Assembly (NCBI GenBank): GCA_026874595.1
Contig: CM049306.1
Location: forward strand, 42,840,019 to 42,904,018
Origin: Sipunculus nudus
Taxonomy: Eukaryota > Annelida > Sipuncula > Golfingiida > Sipunculidae
Direction of reading: 5' to 3'
DNA: 64,000 nt
This document shows positions 1 through 13,079 of this stretch, piece after piece. Numbering within the stretch: the first letter of the stretch is position 1; the number at the start of each line of letters is the position of its first letter. A model generated the notes under the pieces. The model saw only the letters and a program-made list of their open reading frames with translations, ran no database searches and was not told the DNA's origin. Made by a program: the position numbers and the translations under genes.

Positions 1-76
1 ATATTTGATAAAATTCTTAGATGATCGCTGATTATTTTCTTATTGAATGAGACATGTTATACACGCCGGGTAAGCC

Positions 77-227
77 ATAACAACACCTTATAGTGTTCTC
101 AAAACTCCGCACTCCTCACGCAGCGGTCACATTCCATTCCTGTTATTCATTTCATCGACTTGAAATGGATAACGTAAATGGAATGCGACCGCTGCTTCAG
201 GAGTGCATAAAACCCAGGTGTCGTTAT
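77..227. repeat. Imperfect hairpin (foldback or MITE-like) element
   Basis: The left arm (about 77-154) and right arm (about 161-227) are near-complementary. The core GCACTCCT...GCAGCGGTC on the left is mirrored by GACCGCTGC...AGGAGTGC on the right, and the tips ATAACAACACCT and AGGTGTCGTTAT also pair. The central loop is only about six bases. Arms this long fit a foldback or MITE-type element, or a transcribed long hairpin. No target duplication was recognised. Confidence 0.6.
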
Positions 228-1094
228 ATATACTGCAGTGCAATATTGTAGGCTATAAAACAATATTTAATGGATAGAGATGCCCTTAAATCTTTGAATA
301 TCAGAATTGTACAGACCGTTAGCATTAACTTACCACCACCACCCAACCCTCACCCCTCTTCCTGAACATACTTCTTTGAATTATACCCTGGCAATTACCC
401 TTCATATATATACAAATCCAGATGTAATTTTATAATCATATTTCCATATTTAAACCCAATAAAGTGTCTAACATTTTAAACCTGACCCAGTGTTCTTTCT
501 TATAGTATACTTATAATACTAAAGAACCATCATTCATTCCAAGGAACCCTTTCATGCCTTGAAATACGATAAAATTCTTTAATCAACCCTGTGGTTCTTC
601 AAAGAACCCTCAAAACCCCTTTTACCTTAAAGCGCACAAGAAATTATTTTCTACGAAATAATAGTACCTGATCAATACATTTACCTGTCATACTACGGTA
701 ACTACTGAATTTCCAAACTATTTTGAAAAAAAAAAACTGAAGGATGCCCATAGTTTGACAGACTGTTAAATCTGTTTGTGTTTAGCACCAGTATGTGGAT
801 CAGGAACAGGAACGCTGCACGCAGCCGGACCCTGGGGTACTGGTCCTGTCAGCAGTCGAGAGTGATGATATGTCCTCACCTAAGTACAGGGTTCGTGGAA
901 CTAACAGACCCTGAATGTGGCCGCTTACCACAATCGGCTATTGAACCCATGTTTTTACTCTGTACCTAAATACGACAAGGCTTTGGGCCGTGTTAAGTAT
1001 TACGTGTCCTGAACTTACCTCAAAACGACATGGGAAAAGAATTCAATACGGTAGTCACTGGTTGATATTCATATAAACTAAATATTTCATTTTA

Positions 1095-2290
1095 ACTTTT
1101 GTGGGTGTTTCCTTTGGTCGTCTGTACGTTAACCCATACTATCTCAAAATGGAGTTGCAGGAGTTATCATCACCACCAGTCATCTAAAAAACTCTATTAG
1201 ATTTTGCTTTTTTTACTATCTGCATTTACTTAGATTTTATAGGGAAAAATCTAAAAAAAAATTTAAAATCTTTTTCTCCGAAACCGTTCAGCTAAATTGT
1301 CCAATATTTCACAGAAATTATTCCAGGAACAATCACTCTCAAGTTTGTTCAATTGGTTCCAGTTTGGTGATTTTTGACTGAGTTACAGAAAGCTGAACTT
1401 AGTCATTTCTCAAAGAAAACATATTTAAGTTACAATGTAAAAAACGGATGGACTATCATCACCAAATTTTATGCAAATGTTGGTTACATGAGTCATGTTT
1501 GAAATTGAAGTATTGGTGGCGTCACCTGCATGGACCTTTTTTTTGTACTGGGGTCATGGGTCATCAGTACATTAACCCATAATTTCTCAGGAATAGCGAG
1601 AGCTGGCATCCCGAGATTTTTTTTACAAAAATCAGTCACATATCAAATGTTGTGGGCTTGACCTTTTTGTGGCACCATCTGCACCAACGTTCATTTTACG
1701 CTGAAAAAGATAAAAAAAACCTTTGAAAATCTTCTTCTCCTGAATCATTTAGCCAGATTATTCAATATTTCACAGAAATGATCCGAGAGACGAGCTCTCT
1801 CAAGTTGGTTTTGGTTTTAATGAATTTGGGCCAAGTTACAGGAATTGTGTGAACCTAGTCATTTAGCCAAGTAAGCATACTTGCATGACCTCAGAAATGA
1901 TAGGAGCTAGCATCTCCATGGTTGTGCAAATGTTTCTCACATGACTCATATTTGAAACTGAGGTTTTTCTGGCGCCACCTACATGGACCTGTTTTTACGG
2001 ACACAAATCTCGAAATTTTAGCCCTTTTCAGCTTAAAAATGTCAGGCTGAATTGTTTAATTTTTCCACATGAATTATCCTTGGGTAGGGTTCTTTCAATT
2101 GTATATGAATAGATTGGGTTTATTGACTTTTGGTTGAGTCATAGAAAGCTGAAGTTGGTGTTAGTAAGCTTATTTTAAACTTAGGGCTGCAATAGTCTTC
2201 TTCTGGAAAACTATTGTTTCAACTTCTGTACAAAAATTATTCTTAGGTGGCCTTTGTTCAAGTTTACTTAATTAATTTTTGGCAGAATTA
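1095..2290 (-). repeat. Dispersed repeat family B, long copy
   Basis: Read on the minus strand, this block matches 61088-61570 by eye. Shared landmarks in order are the lines about lost tone of Cys-free text such as AACTTGAGAG, a CACAGAAAT-type stretch, an AATCTAA poly-A-rich stretch, a CTCCTGC block and a GTACAGACGAC end. Blocks recur inside the copy at about 1270-1440 and 1740-1880, so it has an internal tandem structure. No transposase-like frame is present, so it is probably a non-autonomous element. Confidence 0.6.
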
Positions 2291-2860
2291 TTGGACCTTT
2301 AATAATGAAAGGACTGCGAAAACTTTGGCAAACAATGCTAGTAGATTCATTGTATTAACAATTTTGGGTATATAAGCAGAGCTGTACAGCAGCATCATAA
2401 TTGGTTCCATATCCTGCTTATGTGTAAGATATATCTTTAATAAAAATTTACTGTATTCTGATTTTGCTTTCAATTGGCATCTGTTATTATTCCAAACATT
2501 TTGAAAAAAAAATCTTATGTATAAGTAGCCTGAAAAAACCATTGTAGCCTTATGTTTACAGATTTGGCAAGATGCCAAATATTTGTCTGTATCTATAAAT
2601 AGCTTGCCTGACTGCCAATTTTTTCAGATTTGGCAACAGACCAGGTTTCAGTCTTGATCTTTTTATAGCTTCGGCAGAATGCCAACTGAATCAGATTTTG
2701 CAACAGGTCAAGATTTCACTCAGTGCGGCTAGGTACACGTCAAGAGTTCACTCAGCTCAGTAGCTGCAGCAAGCAATTAGCTTCGCTTGACTTGGGGCAA
2801 CTGCCTGCCTTTGCTGAGCTTGGTCAGCCCAGGGCACCTGACTCAGGAAAAGTTTGATTT
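2290..2860. other. Gene-less stretch with short internal repeats
   Basis: No gene was recognised. About 2565-2740 contains three degenerate copies of a short motif, CAGATTTGGCAA or similar, each next to GCCAA. It is probably part of the repeat block on either side. Confidence 0.4.
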
Positions 2861-2869
2861 GTGTCGCCA

Positions 2870-3385
2870 CCTAGAATGATTTTTGCACAGTGTATGTACC
2901 TGCATTAATCTCAGAAGAGATTTTATATATCAGCCTGAAATTGTGCATATCTATACATATCGGATAGCTTCGCCATATACTAGACTGGTGGTGCCACTTA
3001 AGATCATTTTTGCACAGTGTATACCCCTGCTTATTTCTCAGGAGGGATTTGATATATCAGCCTGAAATTGGGCATATGTATACAACTTGGATAGCTCCGT
3101 CGTATACAAGACTGGTGGCGCCACCTACAATAATTTTTGCACGGTGTATACTCCTGCTTATTTCTAAGGAGTGATTTGACATACCAGCCTGAAATTATGC
3201 ATGACCATACATCTCGGATAGTTTTGTTGTATACAAGATTTGTTGCGCCACCTACAATTGTTTTAATGTTCTATGCATCTGTGCACATACCCCAAAAGTG
3301 GTTGGAAGTGTCTGTCTGAAATTTTGCATGTCCATACATCTTCGATGGCTTTCTCGTACACAAGACTGGCGCAGTTCAATCATTT
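2870..3385. repeat. Tandem array of ~125-130-bp units
   Basis: About four diverged copies are present. Each runs from TTTTTGCACAGTGTAT through CAGCCTGAAAT and ATACAT..GGATAG to a palindromic GGTGGCGCCACC core. Copies start near 2879, 3004, 3132 and 3260. The same core occurs in families A and B, so the array probably expanded inside such an element. Confidence 0.75.
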
Positions 3386-3399
3386 CATGTTGTGTACAA

Positions 3400-4075
3400 C
3401 CCTTGCACGTATTTCAGGAGTGACGTTTGTGTAACTGGTGCTTATACTCGGGCTCAAAATGTTTAGTACTTGCATTTTACATTGAATTGTCACACGTGTA
3501 CTTGAAAAGTAATGGTCCAGCATGGAAGCATTAAATCTATTGCATATGTTCGCATGAGGCCTGTAGGCCTTGATATTATTATTATTAGTAGTAGTAGTAG
3601 TATTAGCATTATTATAATCATAATCATCATTAGATTGTTATTTTACTGCAAATAAAATTTAAAATGATAAAACCGGATTTAATTATTTGTCAATAAATAA
3701 TTGGAGCTGGCTTCTCTGTAACAGTAAAAATAAAATACTAAAGATTAAAAAAAATTTGAATAATGTGTAAAGGATATATTATGACAAAATTATGCCTTGG
3801 ATAATGTCTATCATGTGGCACTATAACCTCTCGGGGCTCTGCGTTATTAATGCTATGTGTAGGCACAAGGTGATTATTCTGCTGTTCTACATGTTGGTTT
3901 CACCTGAACAAAAACTATGGATGCGGAAAAAAGAATATTTATAAAAGTTGGTTGGGTGGTTGGGTGCAGCGCACGTGGACGGGAGGTGACTACCGCTTGG
4001 AATAAGAAAACTTTTTAAAAATTATTTGTGGAAATGGAGGAATCTGCTTTGTCATAATATCATAATAATAAGAAA
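3400..4075. other. Gene-less stretch, small ATT/AGT microsatellite
   Basis: No gene was seen. A mixed ATT/AGT trinucleotide run lies at about 3574-3640. The rest is unique-looking AT-rich sequence. Confidence 0.4.
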
Positions 4076-4079
4076 GTTC

Positions 4080-4440
4080 CGCTATTCTGAATGGCTCTAC
4101 TGACAGGAGGATTGCACTTCTCGCGCAGCTGCTTTAAATAACAAGATTCTCCGGGGTTTCACTGATCTAAGAATTCTGATCAGACCAATGGGAGCGTGGT
4201 ATCACATTGTGCATCCAACTCCAAATTTTAAACCCGTGACACGCCGCTCTCGTTGGTCTGATTCTTTTCCCTCTGCCATCCCCTAGTGTTGGATCCCCGA
4301 AACACTTGCGTGACAAAGCAGCGGTTACAGCGAAGGAGATCAGTAACGACTGCTGTGTATAATCGCTGCGTAAGGATTGTACAAGATGATGTATATTTTT
4401 AAAATAATTAATCTCCTTTATGGAATTTTCTTTTGTGCCC
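4080..4440. repeat. Dispersed repeat family C, copy 1
   Basis: The stretch around 4190-4260 (GAGCGTGGTATCACA, then GTGCATC, TTTTAAACCCG and GACAC) recurs at 13120-13190, and the later CGCTGCGTAAGGA recurs near 13250. The ends are undefined and no coding capacity is visible. Confidence 0.5.
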
Positions 4441-5350
4441 AACAAAAAACACGTAATGACATTAAATTATATACAATTTTAATCAAGAATCAATTCAAAG
4501 AACACCCCTAGCCCACGGCACTTCACTACCTCGCTTTGCAAAAATTTACCAGAAATTGCTGGAAGCTGGGTCTTTAGGTCTTGAATATGTTCGGAATTAT
4601 CACTCCATGTATTTATAATATCTTTGGTCACTATCCCTTTCTGGTACATATCACATCTCGAACAATGACTTCCTGTGACGTTCTATATGAGACAAAGACG
4701 ACCCAAAATGCAAATGAAAAAATTATTCGATAACGAATACTGAACTCGACTATGGCGGCTATAAAATCATGCTTCGGTAAAGTACTAAATTAATTTCATG
4801 TTACGCATCAAAATGAATATTGAGAGAGAGAAAAAAGAGAAAAAGAGAGAGAGAGACAGCCAGACAGAGACAGAGAGAGAATGAGCATAATCGCTGCGTA
4901 AGTATTGTACAGGAAGGTGTATATTATTTTAATAATTATTCTAAAAATCTCCATTATGAAATTTTCTTTTGTCCCCAACAAAAAAACGCGTAATTAAATT
5001 AAATGATGTACAATTTTAATCAAGAATCACTTTAAAGAACACCCCTAGCCCATGGCTACCAGAAGTCGCTAAAATCTGGGTCAACACCTGCAGGTCTTGA
5101 GTATGTACGGAATTATCACTCCATGTATTTATAACATCCTTGGTCACTCTCCCTTTCTGGTACATATCACATCTCGAACAACGCATTCCTGATAGGTTCC
5201 ATATGAGACCAAGTCGACCAAAAATGCAGATGATGAAAACATTTAATCAATAACGGATACTGAACTGGACTATGACGGCTATAAAATCTTTCTTAGGTAA
5301 AGTACTAAATTAATTTCCGCTAACGCATCAAAATGAATATTGAGAGAGAA
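4364..5350. repeat. Tandem duplication of a ~520-bp segment
   Basis: 4364-4830 and 4886-5345 are direct copies. Both begin ATAATCGCTGCGTAAG, continue through a TTTTCTTTTG..CCCAACAAAAA block and AAGAACACCCCTAGCCCA, and end at ATCAAAATGAATATTGAGAG followed by a GA run. Both copies stop at a GA tract, so unequal exchange or slippage between GA tracts is a likely cause. Confidence 0.8.
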
Positions 5351-5732
5351 AGAGAGAAGAAAAAAGAGAGACCGACAGACAGAGACAAAGAGAGAAAGAG
5401 CATACACATTGTCGGACAAACAGACAAACAGCTAGACAGACAGAGAAATCAGAAAATATCCATGCTTCCTGTTCTGAAAAACGCATATAAACGCGTTTAA
5501 GGTACAAAGTGAGACAAAGAGAGACAGAGGGAGAGAGACAGAGAGAGAAAGAGACAGGGAGACAGACAGAGACAGACAAAGAGAGACAGAGAGACAAATA
5601 GAGAGCGACAGAGAGACAGACTGAGCGAGACAGAGAGATATACAGAGAGACAGAGCGAGACTGACAGGGAGACAGAGAGAGAGAGAGAGAGATTAAGAGA
5701 CAGAGAGACGGACATAGAGAAAACAGAGAGGC

Positions 5733-5786
<54 letters not shown>

Positions 5787-5868
5787 CGACAGACAGACAG
5801 AAAGGGAGAGACAGACAGAGAGAGACAGAGAGACAGAGACAGGCGGAGAGAGACAGGGATAGAGAGAC

Positions 5869-5907
<39 letters not shown>

Positions 5908-5913
5908 AGAGAC

Positions 5914-5950
<37 letters not shown>

Positions 5951-5957
5951 AGGAGAC

Positions 5958-5989
<32 letters not shown>

Positions 5990-6027
5990 CAGAGAGACAG
6001 GCAGAGAGAGACACAGAGAGAGACAAG

Positions 6028-6085
<58 letters not shown>
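5341..6085. repeat. Long GA-rich (AG/ACAG) microsatellite block
   Basis: About 750 bp of almost pure purine, made of GA runs with interspersed GACA and GACAG. The minus strand shows long Leu/Ser open frames only because CT repeats lack stop codons; they are not genes. A smaller sibling run lies at 4825-4880. Confidence 0.95.
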
Positions 6086-6089
6086 ATAC

Positions 6090-7180
6090 AGACGGAAACC
6101 AGCCAGAAAACAGACAGTCAGAGAAACTGAAAAAAAAATTGATGCATCCTGTTCTTGAAAACGCATCACAATATAATAAAAGAATGTTTGATTTTTTGCA
6201 AATAATTATGACTAGCATGATTTCAGTTCAAATAGATTGATAGGAGCTGGAAGCAGTGTCGCTCACGTGGTCCGAAGTGACAGTGATCGATGGTGCGATA
6301 GAATTTAGCGTCCCCTGCTGTTTCCGCCATGCGCTTAACGGCTGCTTCTTTGCTCTACCTTGGCCTGTTCAGCGGCCTTGACCTCTCCATTACCCACGTA
6401 GACTTAGGGGCTTGATGTATCTAACTCTAACCAATAAACTCAGATTGTGGACTTGCTGATATTTATTCTTGTTCCCTGACATGAGTACCCAAATTCCTAT
6501 AATTTGTGTTTTATATTTTTTATATATGTACATTAAATTCAAATATACATAACTAAACACTTAACAGAAATAAACTCGATTCACATTGGGTATGTTTTAA
6601 AATCATAATATGTATAAGTTTTACGTCTCCTATATTTTATATATCTGCTTACTTTTATATGTCCTCATTAAATGTATCCGATTCTATATCTATATGGCTA
6701 TACTGGAGTTGCATTACATGACCTGTCTAAACAAAATTAAAATTTGATAATTAATATCGTTTTAACTAGGAACCTTTTTGTGAGAATTATAGTCGGAGAA
6801 TGATTAAAATTATGTAAGCAATTGTTTAATAGTTTTGTTTCATTTTCTTTATAAATTAACTGAATGATTACGAAACAGAATAGGTCATATCTTGTGAAAC
6901 GTATGCTGAAATGAAAGTTTTACGTTTATGGTAGAAAACAAAATTAAATTTCTTCGCTGGATACTTTTCATCCAACATCTCCAAGTGGTAAAAATTTAGA
7001 AATAATCTAAAATTCTCATTCTCAGAAATTTTAAATGCATCCTTATTCATGATTTACGGAATATTCTCTAACCTAAACTTTAAACAATGGTTGAGGGTAA
7101 ACATATAAAACGCTTGCGCGGTCCTTGCATGTCCATGTTAAGGTAGGGGTGGGGTGTTCGAGAGCGGGGCTGTCCGAGGG
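6090..7180. other. Gene-less stretch
   Basis: No gene was recognised. A patch at about 6240-6420 is GC-richer than its surroundings but has no convincing frame or splice pair. The rest is AT-rich. Confidence 0.4.
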
Positions 7181-7189
7181 ACTAGCCTT

Positions 7190-7318
7190 TATAAAGGGAT
7201 GCATGGCTGCAGCTCCGGGCATTTCACTGGCGTCTGCACATTGTCAGAAGAGCAACGAAGACAGCAAGTTTGAAGTCCTCGGACGGGCGAAATCAAAAAC
7301 TTTCAAACGTCATTTCTG
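7190..7318 (+). promoter_or_regulatory. Possible TATA promoter and first exon, gene unknown
   Basis: A TATAAAG box lies at 7190-7196 in a locally GC-richer patch. A transcript starting about 30 bp downstream would run to a good donor, CTG|GTATGTACT, at 7319. The intervening sequence is open in one frame but matches no family I know. No downstream exon was found in the next 12 kb, so this may be a first exon with a long intron, a decayed gene, or chance. Confidence 0.25.
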
Positions 7319-7321
7319 GTA

Positions 7322-9830
7322 TGTACTTGTTTAATCTATAAATCAATCATTCTATTTCTTTCTGCACAAAATCTGGAAGTAATTCTGAATATAGCTATCT
7401 TTATCTCTTTAATAGTTTACTTTCAAAGATTTTTTTATTTAAAAGTATGTATTTTTCTTGAATATGATAACATTTAGAAAAAAATATCAATGTTGTGCTG
7501 TAAATATTTCGATAAAAAAAGTTACATATTTATGTGACATCATCATGCTATTTTGCTGTTTATTTCGGAATATGGAATTCTTGTTGGTAGCTCTCGAATA
7601 GTTATTTTTGTCAAATTTGACTATTGTTTGCGGGTTCGTATGTATGTCTTTGTGTGTCGTTAATTTAACAGAATTTAAGCCGAAGGGTAGTTTTTAAAGG
7701 TTAATGTGTGTGGTCTGCAGTTGTTGTTCGAGACAGTTGCAGTTGTATATAGCCGGTCTATGTACTAGGCTGAACTTCTGACATATAAGTCAACATAAAT
7801 TTTTCCAAATTAGTATGTCTTACAAACCGTGTGGCGCATCCTCATGACCGTCATGTTTTGAAGTGTTCTTAGAATTAATCACGATGTAATTTATCCTTTT
7901 ATGAGTCACCCATCATGAGCACTCGGTGATTTAAATTTCTCTAGGGTAACGCCCCCCCCCCCCCCCCCCAAAAGTCGGTATCTTCAATGAGCGATATATA
8001 TAGTTATGCTTCTCTTTCTCTCTCTCTGTCTCTCTCTTATCATTTTGAAAATGCAGAATGCAAAAACATTTGGTAATTGTGTTTATTCTTTTTTAATATT
8101 ATTATCCTGAAAGGAAATTAACTTAAGTTATCCTTTAAATCGGTGGTTCTTTTCGTCAGGTCGCTTGTATATCTTTATATCTAAATTGTATTAGAAGGGT
8201 GAAGAAAAGAAACAATGAAAATAGATAATAATAAGTTTATTCAATTTTCTCGATAACCACGTGACTGGAAATTCTTGGGTAACGTAACTTAATTACAAAT
8301 ATGAATAGGATAATTGTAATTTCATATTTTCATAATTTGGTTAACTTAAGTCTTTCTGAAAGATTTTTCCTAAAATAAACTACCAAACCAGTTTTAATGC
8401 ATTTTGTAGTCGAGAGAGAGAGAGAGGGAGAGAGAGAGAGAGCTGGGCCTTAGCTTGCCCTGAGATTTATCATATATCACTGTAAACCACTAATACTAGG
8501 AAGCCACTTGCGGCCCTGCACGGTCAGGATCGGCCAAGGTACGGACCCTGGACATATGTACCCTTCTGGGTACACGTGAACACTGCAAGCAGGGGCACTA
8601 CAAAGGCCATCACAATGATAAAGACCTCCCATTCATATCCCTTAGACTTGTAACCAATCAAATGTATAAAAGTCTAAAACAGTAACGTCATTTAATAAAA
8701 TATATAATTTATTCCTTTTGGCGACCAGTATTGAATATATATTTGATTTCAGTTAGGGTGCATGTCTATCTTGTTTTATTGGTTAACATGTACCTGTTCT
8801 TGTGACAGATTGGTTGTTGTAAGAGTTATCTGAGTGTTAAGTGCCTGACCACTTAGATAAGCGCGTCTTGTATGACCGGATATCGTCTGCTGAGTACGAG
8901 TACCAAGATATCCAAGTGGTGTCCTACAATTTGAACCCTCGGAGAAAGTTACTTACATGGGGTATACCGTATCACAGAATGGCGCCTTTTTCTTCTACTC
9001 TCGTCATCTTCATAAAGAAAAAAAAATAAAAGTATTTTATATTATTATATCGCGTTCCCATACACAAAATTGTTCTCTCAATTTCACATATTAAATTTGG
9101 TTAAAGATACTATAAAATAGATTTTATATGTGCTAACAAATTATATATTGAAAGACATTTTCATTTAATATGGTATGGTCCTTGAACCACTATATTCACA
9201 TCAGAAATCAGTATGTTCTTGCTATAATTCTATGCAATAACAATATTCATTCATCTAATCCATCTCAGGCGCCCAAAAACACTCACATACAAGCGGATAG
9301 TCAAAATTAAGTTTTCGTAAACACTGTTTACGAATGGAAAATTGCCACTTGGTATTTTTTTAGTCACGTTACTATGGAATTATGAAAGAATATACTGAAA
9401 TTCCACCAAAATATGTAGACCTGTACACCTAAAATGAAATGAATGGCAGACAGATTCATTTTAATATGAGACCGAAGAAGAGATTACTAGAGATCTCAGT
9501 AAGGTGTTCAATTATGTCCCATTCCCCATGATCGGCTGGAAAAATAAACAAATGAAAATATAAATCTTTTAAAATAATAATTATTATATATAAATATGTA
9601 ATAAGATTTTCACTTTTCACCGCAAGCACTTACCATGATTTATCTGAAGGGCTTCTAACATTTCAGCAATGTTCAAATAAAATTTCATCACAACTTTTAT
9701 AAAAACAGATGTAGGGCGGAGCTAAAAGGTTAGTCGTATTTTAAATCTTTCTATATTACCAGACAATAAATTTGCCCATACAAAATTTATTTATATAGAT
9801 TTTGCATAAACTGAACCTAATTTCTTGAAG
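7322..9830. other. Gene-less stretch with simple repeats
   Basis: It contains an 18-base C run (7952-7969), a CT run near 8010-8035 and a GA run (8410-8442). A GC-richer patch at 8450-8650 holds a small hairpin, GTACCCTTCTGGGTAC. No gene was recognised. Confidence 0.45.
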
Positions 9831-11890
9831 AACAAGTGACCCATGGGTCATGACGCTCAGCTGAATTTGACATGTACACAGGTGATCCATGTATTAATTA
9901 TTGATGTTATGATCTGGAGTAAAAAAAAATCAAGGAACCTTGAACAATGGGTAGAATGAATTCCAGAGTGCTCAAAACTATTTTGCCTTTATTCTTTGAA
10001 AAAAAGATAACAGCAATCAGATTTAACTAGGAACTCTAACGATGCTAAGTTAGAAGTTTCTACGTCAAACTGCTATGACTTATGTCCATCTGACTTATAG
10101 GGAACTCAGATCATGTTGTTTCACACAGCTCACAGACACAGTGACCTGATTTTGGATTTCAGAGGAGACATAACAATGACCTCCCTTTATATTAAGACTG
10201 ACATTTCTAGAGCCAACAGTTAAGATTTGTGACCTGTAAGACTTTCTAGGTGTTCAATGTTAGGTTTTCTGCTCATAGCTTAGATAATATAGGTCACTGG
10301 GACCTAATTTTTAGGATTCAAAGGCGACTTGCCAAGGACCTAGCTGGATGTCGTATTAGAAGGTTCTAGGTCCAAAAGCAAAGTTTGGTGCCATGCCTGA
10401 CTGTCTTAGTGCTCATAAGCATGTTTTTGCCAGTTGCTTGCAGAATATAGGTGACAAGGACCTTCTTTCAGGTTTCAAAGGAGATTTTTGCCAGAACCTC
10501 TTTGGATATTGTGTGATAAGAATCTAGGCTTAACAATTACAGTTTGTGTCCTGTCTCACTGTGTGGTTGTTTAGAATCATGTGTCTGGCCAGTCGCTCGG
10601 AGAATATAGGTCATCATGCCCAAGACGTCCCTGGATATAACATGTGTACATCTGACTTCCAGGGTGCTTAAATCATGCTTTTTCCCTATAACTCACAGAT
10701 TATAGGTCACAGTGACCTAATTTCATATTTCCAAGTACATTTACCCTGGACCTCCCTGAATGTCACATCAGGAGACTGTAGGCCAAATGGATACAAGTTG
10801 TGCCCCGTCTGACTGTCTGGGTGCTCAAAATCATGGTTTCGGCCAGTAGCTCGCAGAATATAGGTCGCTATGACCTAATTTCAGTTTTCGACGAGATTTG
10901 CCTAGGACCCCCCTAGATGTACAATTAAAAGTTTCTAGGTCTAACGGTTATGATTTGTGCCTTGTTTTCGCCCGGAGTGCTTCTTTTAAAGGTCTAAAAT
11001 TTAGATATATAATGCGTGAAAAAAGTACAGATAGCGCCACAAGTCTTCAAGAAATGATGAACCACTCAATGATCAATATATATGGAAATAATTATGGTAA
11101 TCAATGCATTAGTTATTCAGATACTGGAGCTTTTAAATAAAATTTTTAATTATTCTGGGGGGGGGGGATACTTTTGAGCCCCATAGCTCGAAAGTTATAG
11201 GTCGCAGTTTCCAGGGAGATTTTTATGGACTTCTATGGGTGTTCAGAAAGAAGCTTCTAGGTCTAGCAAATAAAATTGGTGCACTTTCTGACTCACTGGG
11301 TTTTCAAAATCATCATTTTTGGCCCGTAGTTTGAAAATTTAGGTCACCATGACCTAATTTCAGGTTTCCAATGAGATTTGGCTAGGACCTCCCTGAATGT
11401 AAAGTTAGAAATTTTAAGGTCTAACGGTTACGCTTTTTGCCCTATTAACTTCCACACTGCTTCATAAGGTGTCAAAAATAGAGAAAAATAGAGAACAAAT
11501 GCGTAAAAAAAAATGAAAAAAAATACAGATGGCGCCTCTTGTCTTCAAGTAATGATGAAACACTATTTGATCAATAAGTATGGAAAGAATCATGGCAATC
11601 AATGCATTAGTTATTAAGATATTATAAGTAGTGAATAAAATTTTTAATTTTTTTCTGGTGGGTTCTTATGAGCCCCATAGCTCAAACGATATAGGCGACA
11701 TTGACCTAATTTCAGGTTTCCGAGGAGATTTTTATGGACCTCCATGGGTTTTCAGTAAGAAGTTTCTAGATCGAGCGGTTACGAATTATGCCCTTTTTAC
11801 GGACAGACAGACGGACGGACGGTACGACGGACGGACGGATAGACGGACGATGGACAAAGAGTGATCGACTTTAAGAAAGCTTAACTCAAA
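9831..11890 (+). repeat. Family A element, copy A1 (HINE/Pearl-like candidate)
   Basis: It starts with the family A 5' end AACAAGTGACCCATGGGTCA followed by CGCTCAGCTGA. Inside are roughly nine units of about 150-170 bp, each with a CGCAGAATATAGGTCAC-type block. A longer unit (about 10860-11200) is repeated at about 11330-11690. It ends in a GGAC/GACG microsatellite (about 11800-11855) and a degenerate tail rather than the family's clean hairpin. The internal unit matches copy A3 (50585-52812) in reverse. No protein frame is present. Confidence 0.75.
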
Positions 11891-12489
11891 AAAATGACAT
11901 GTTTGTTTTTCTGACCCCTGTGACTAGAATTTCTGAATATCTCACTGTCAGTCCCAAAATGTTCAGGAAAGAATCAAATCAACAGGCATTCTTAGATTTA
12001 AGTCATTTCTTAATTTTGATCTTGACGTCACCCTTTGCACCAGCCAATTGTATCAGGGCCCAGTCTCCGTCCTTAGTGCAATGCACTCTGCTCATAACAA
12101 ACCAACGTGCTATACGTTTACCAAACCGAAAGCATTTTAGACGTCAGACAATACGGAGGGGAGGGTGCCCTGGATGTTTTAAGACTGCCAAGGCCTCAAA
12201 GCCAAAAATGGTAAAATCCCGTTAGAACTTCCGAAGGCCGCTCCAATGCATATATAAAACCTGAAATCCAGCTATGTTAACAAAATACATACCATTTATT
12301 CCCATTCAACAGATAGCTCCATCTTCGGGCCATGGCCCTGTCCTTAAAAAAATTAAGTAAAGGCCAATTTCCATTATTATTCCATTCTATTCTTCTTATT
12401 TTGACACGATAGAGTATCGTGATATTTTTAAAATAATTGTAATCATAATTGAGTTTACATTTTGTAATATTTCAGTGGTTTAAGGTTTT

Positions 12490-12490
<1 letters not shown>
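11890..12490. other. Gene-less stretch
   Basis: The 108-codon open frame at 11899-12225 has no recognisable domain and no supporting splice or promoter signal, so it was not called as a gene. Nothing else was recognised. Confidence 0.4.

Positions 12491-12491
<1 letters not shown>

Positions 12492-12553
<62 letters not shown>
12492..12553. repeat. (TA)n microsatellite
   Basis: About 31 uninterrupted TA dinucleotides. Confidence 0.97.
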
Positions 12554-12556
<3 letters not shown>

Positions 12557-13075
12557 GCCTCTGTGATTTTAATTTCTTGCCCTTCAACAACTTAATATAG
12601 TTGGCCACTTTGGGAGCATTTTTTACGCTGACGAGGATCGCTTGATTCCAAAATTTTCTTAAAATATACCCTGATATATGTAAACGAATTTTCATGTTCA
12701 TACTGGTATCCGTTTATAAATATAACGTACGTGAGCTGCGTTTCTTCATCACTGGTTTGTATAACGTTTCACGTGAGTAATTTGTGATTATACAAAACCA
12801 CAATACATATGGAGGTTTATCTCCGAGTGTACGTATTTATGTTAGTACATGTGTGTGCCGTGTGTGCTTTTTTAAAATTGATTTACTAGTAAGTTCACTG
12901 AAAAAAAATGTTGGCCGATTAAAAATTGCAGGAGAAGATTAAATTATTGTCCATATATGTGTTTATGTCAACTTCTGCCACCTATATGATAGCATTTTTC
13001 GTAGCATTTGTACAAAGCATTGCTTTGAATCATATTTGTCATTACACTGCTCTCGTTCTTAATCTCCTTCATTTT
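12554..13075. other. Gene-less stretch
   Basis: AT-rich sequence with no gene, repeat unit or RNA gene recognised. Confidence 0.4.
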
Positions 13076-13079
13076 AACC

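Noticed and set aside
5328-6218. Long Leu/Ser-rich open frames on the minus strand over the GA block
   Set aside because: CT/GA repeats contain no stop codons in several frames. There is no domain or splice support.
11800-11855. GACG/GGAC repeats as a CRISPR-like array
   Set aside because: Short perfect microsatellite in a eukaryotic element, with no spacers or Cas genes.
11899-12225. 108-codon open frame after family A1
   Set aside because: No recognisable domain, promoter or splice signal. Its length is possible by chance.
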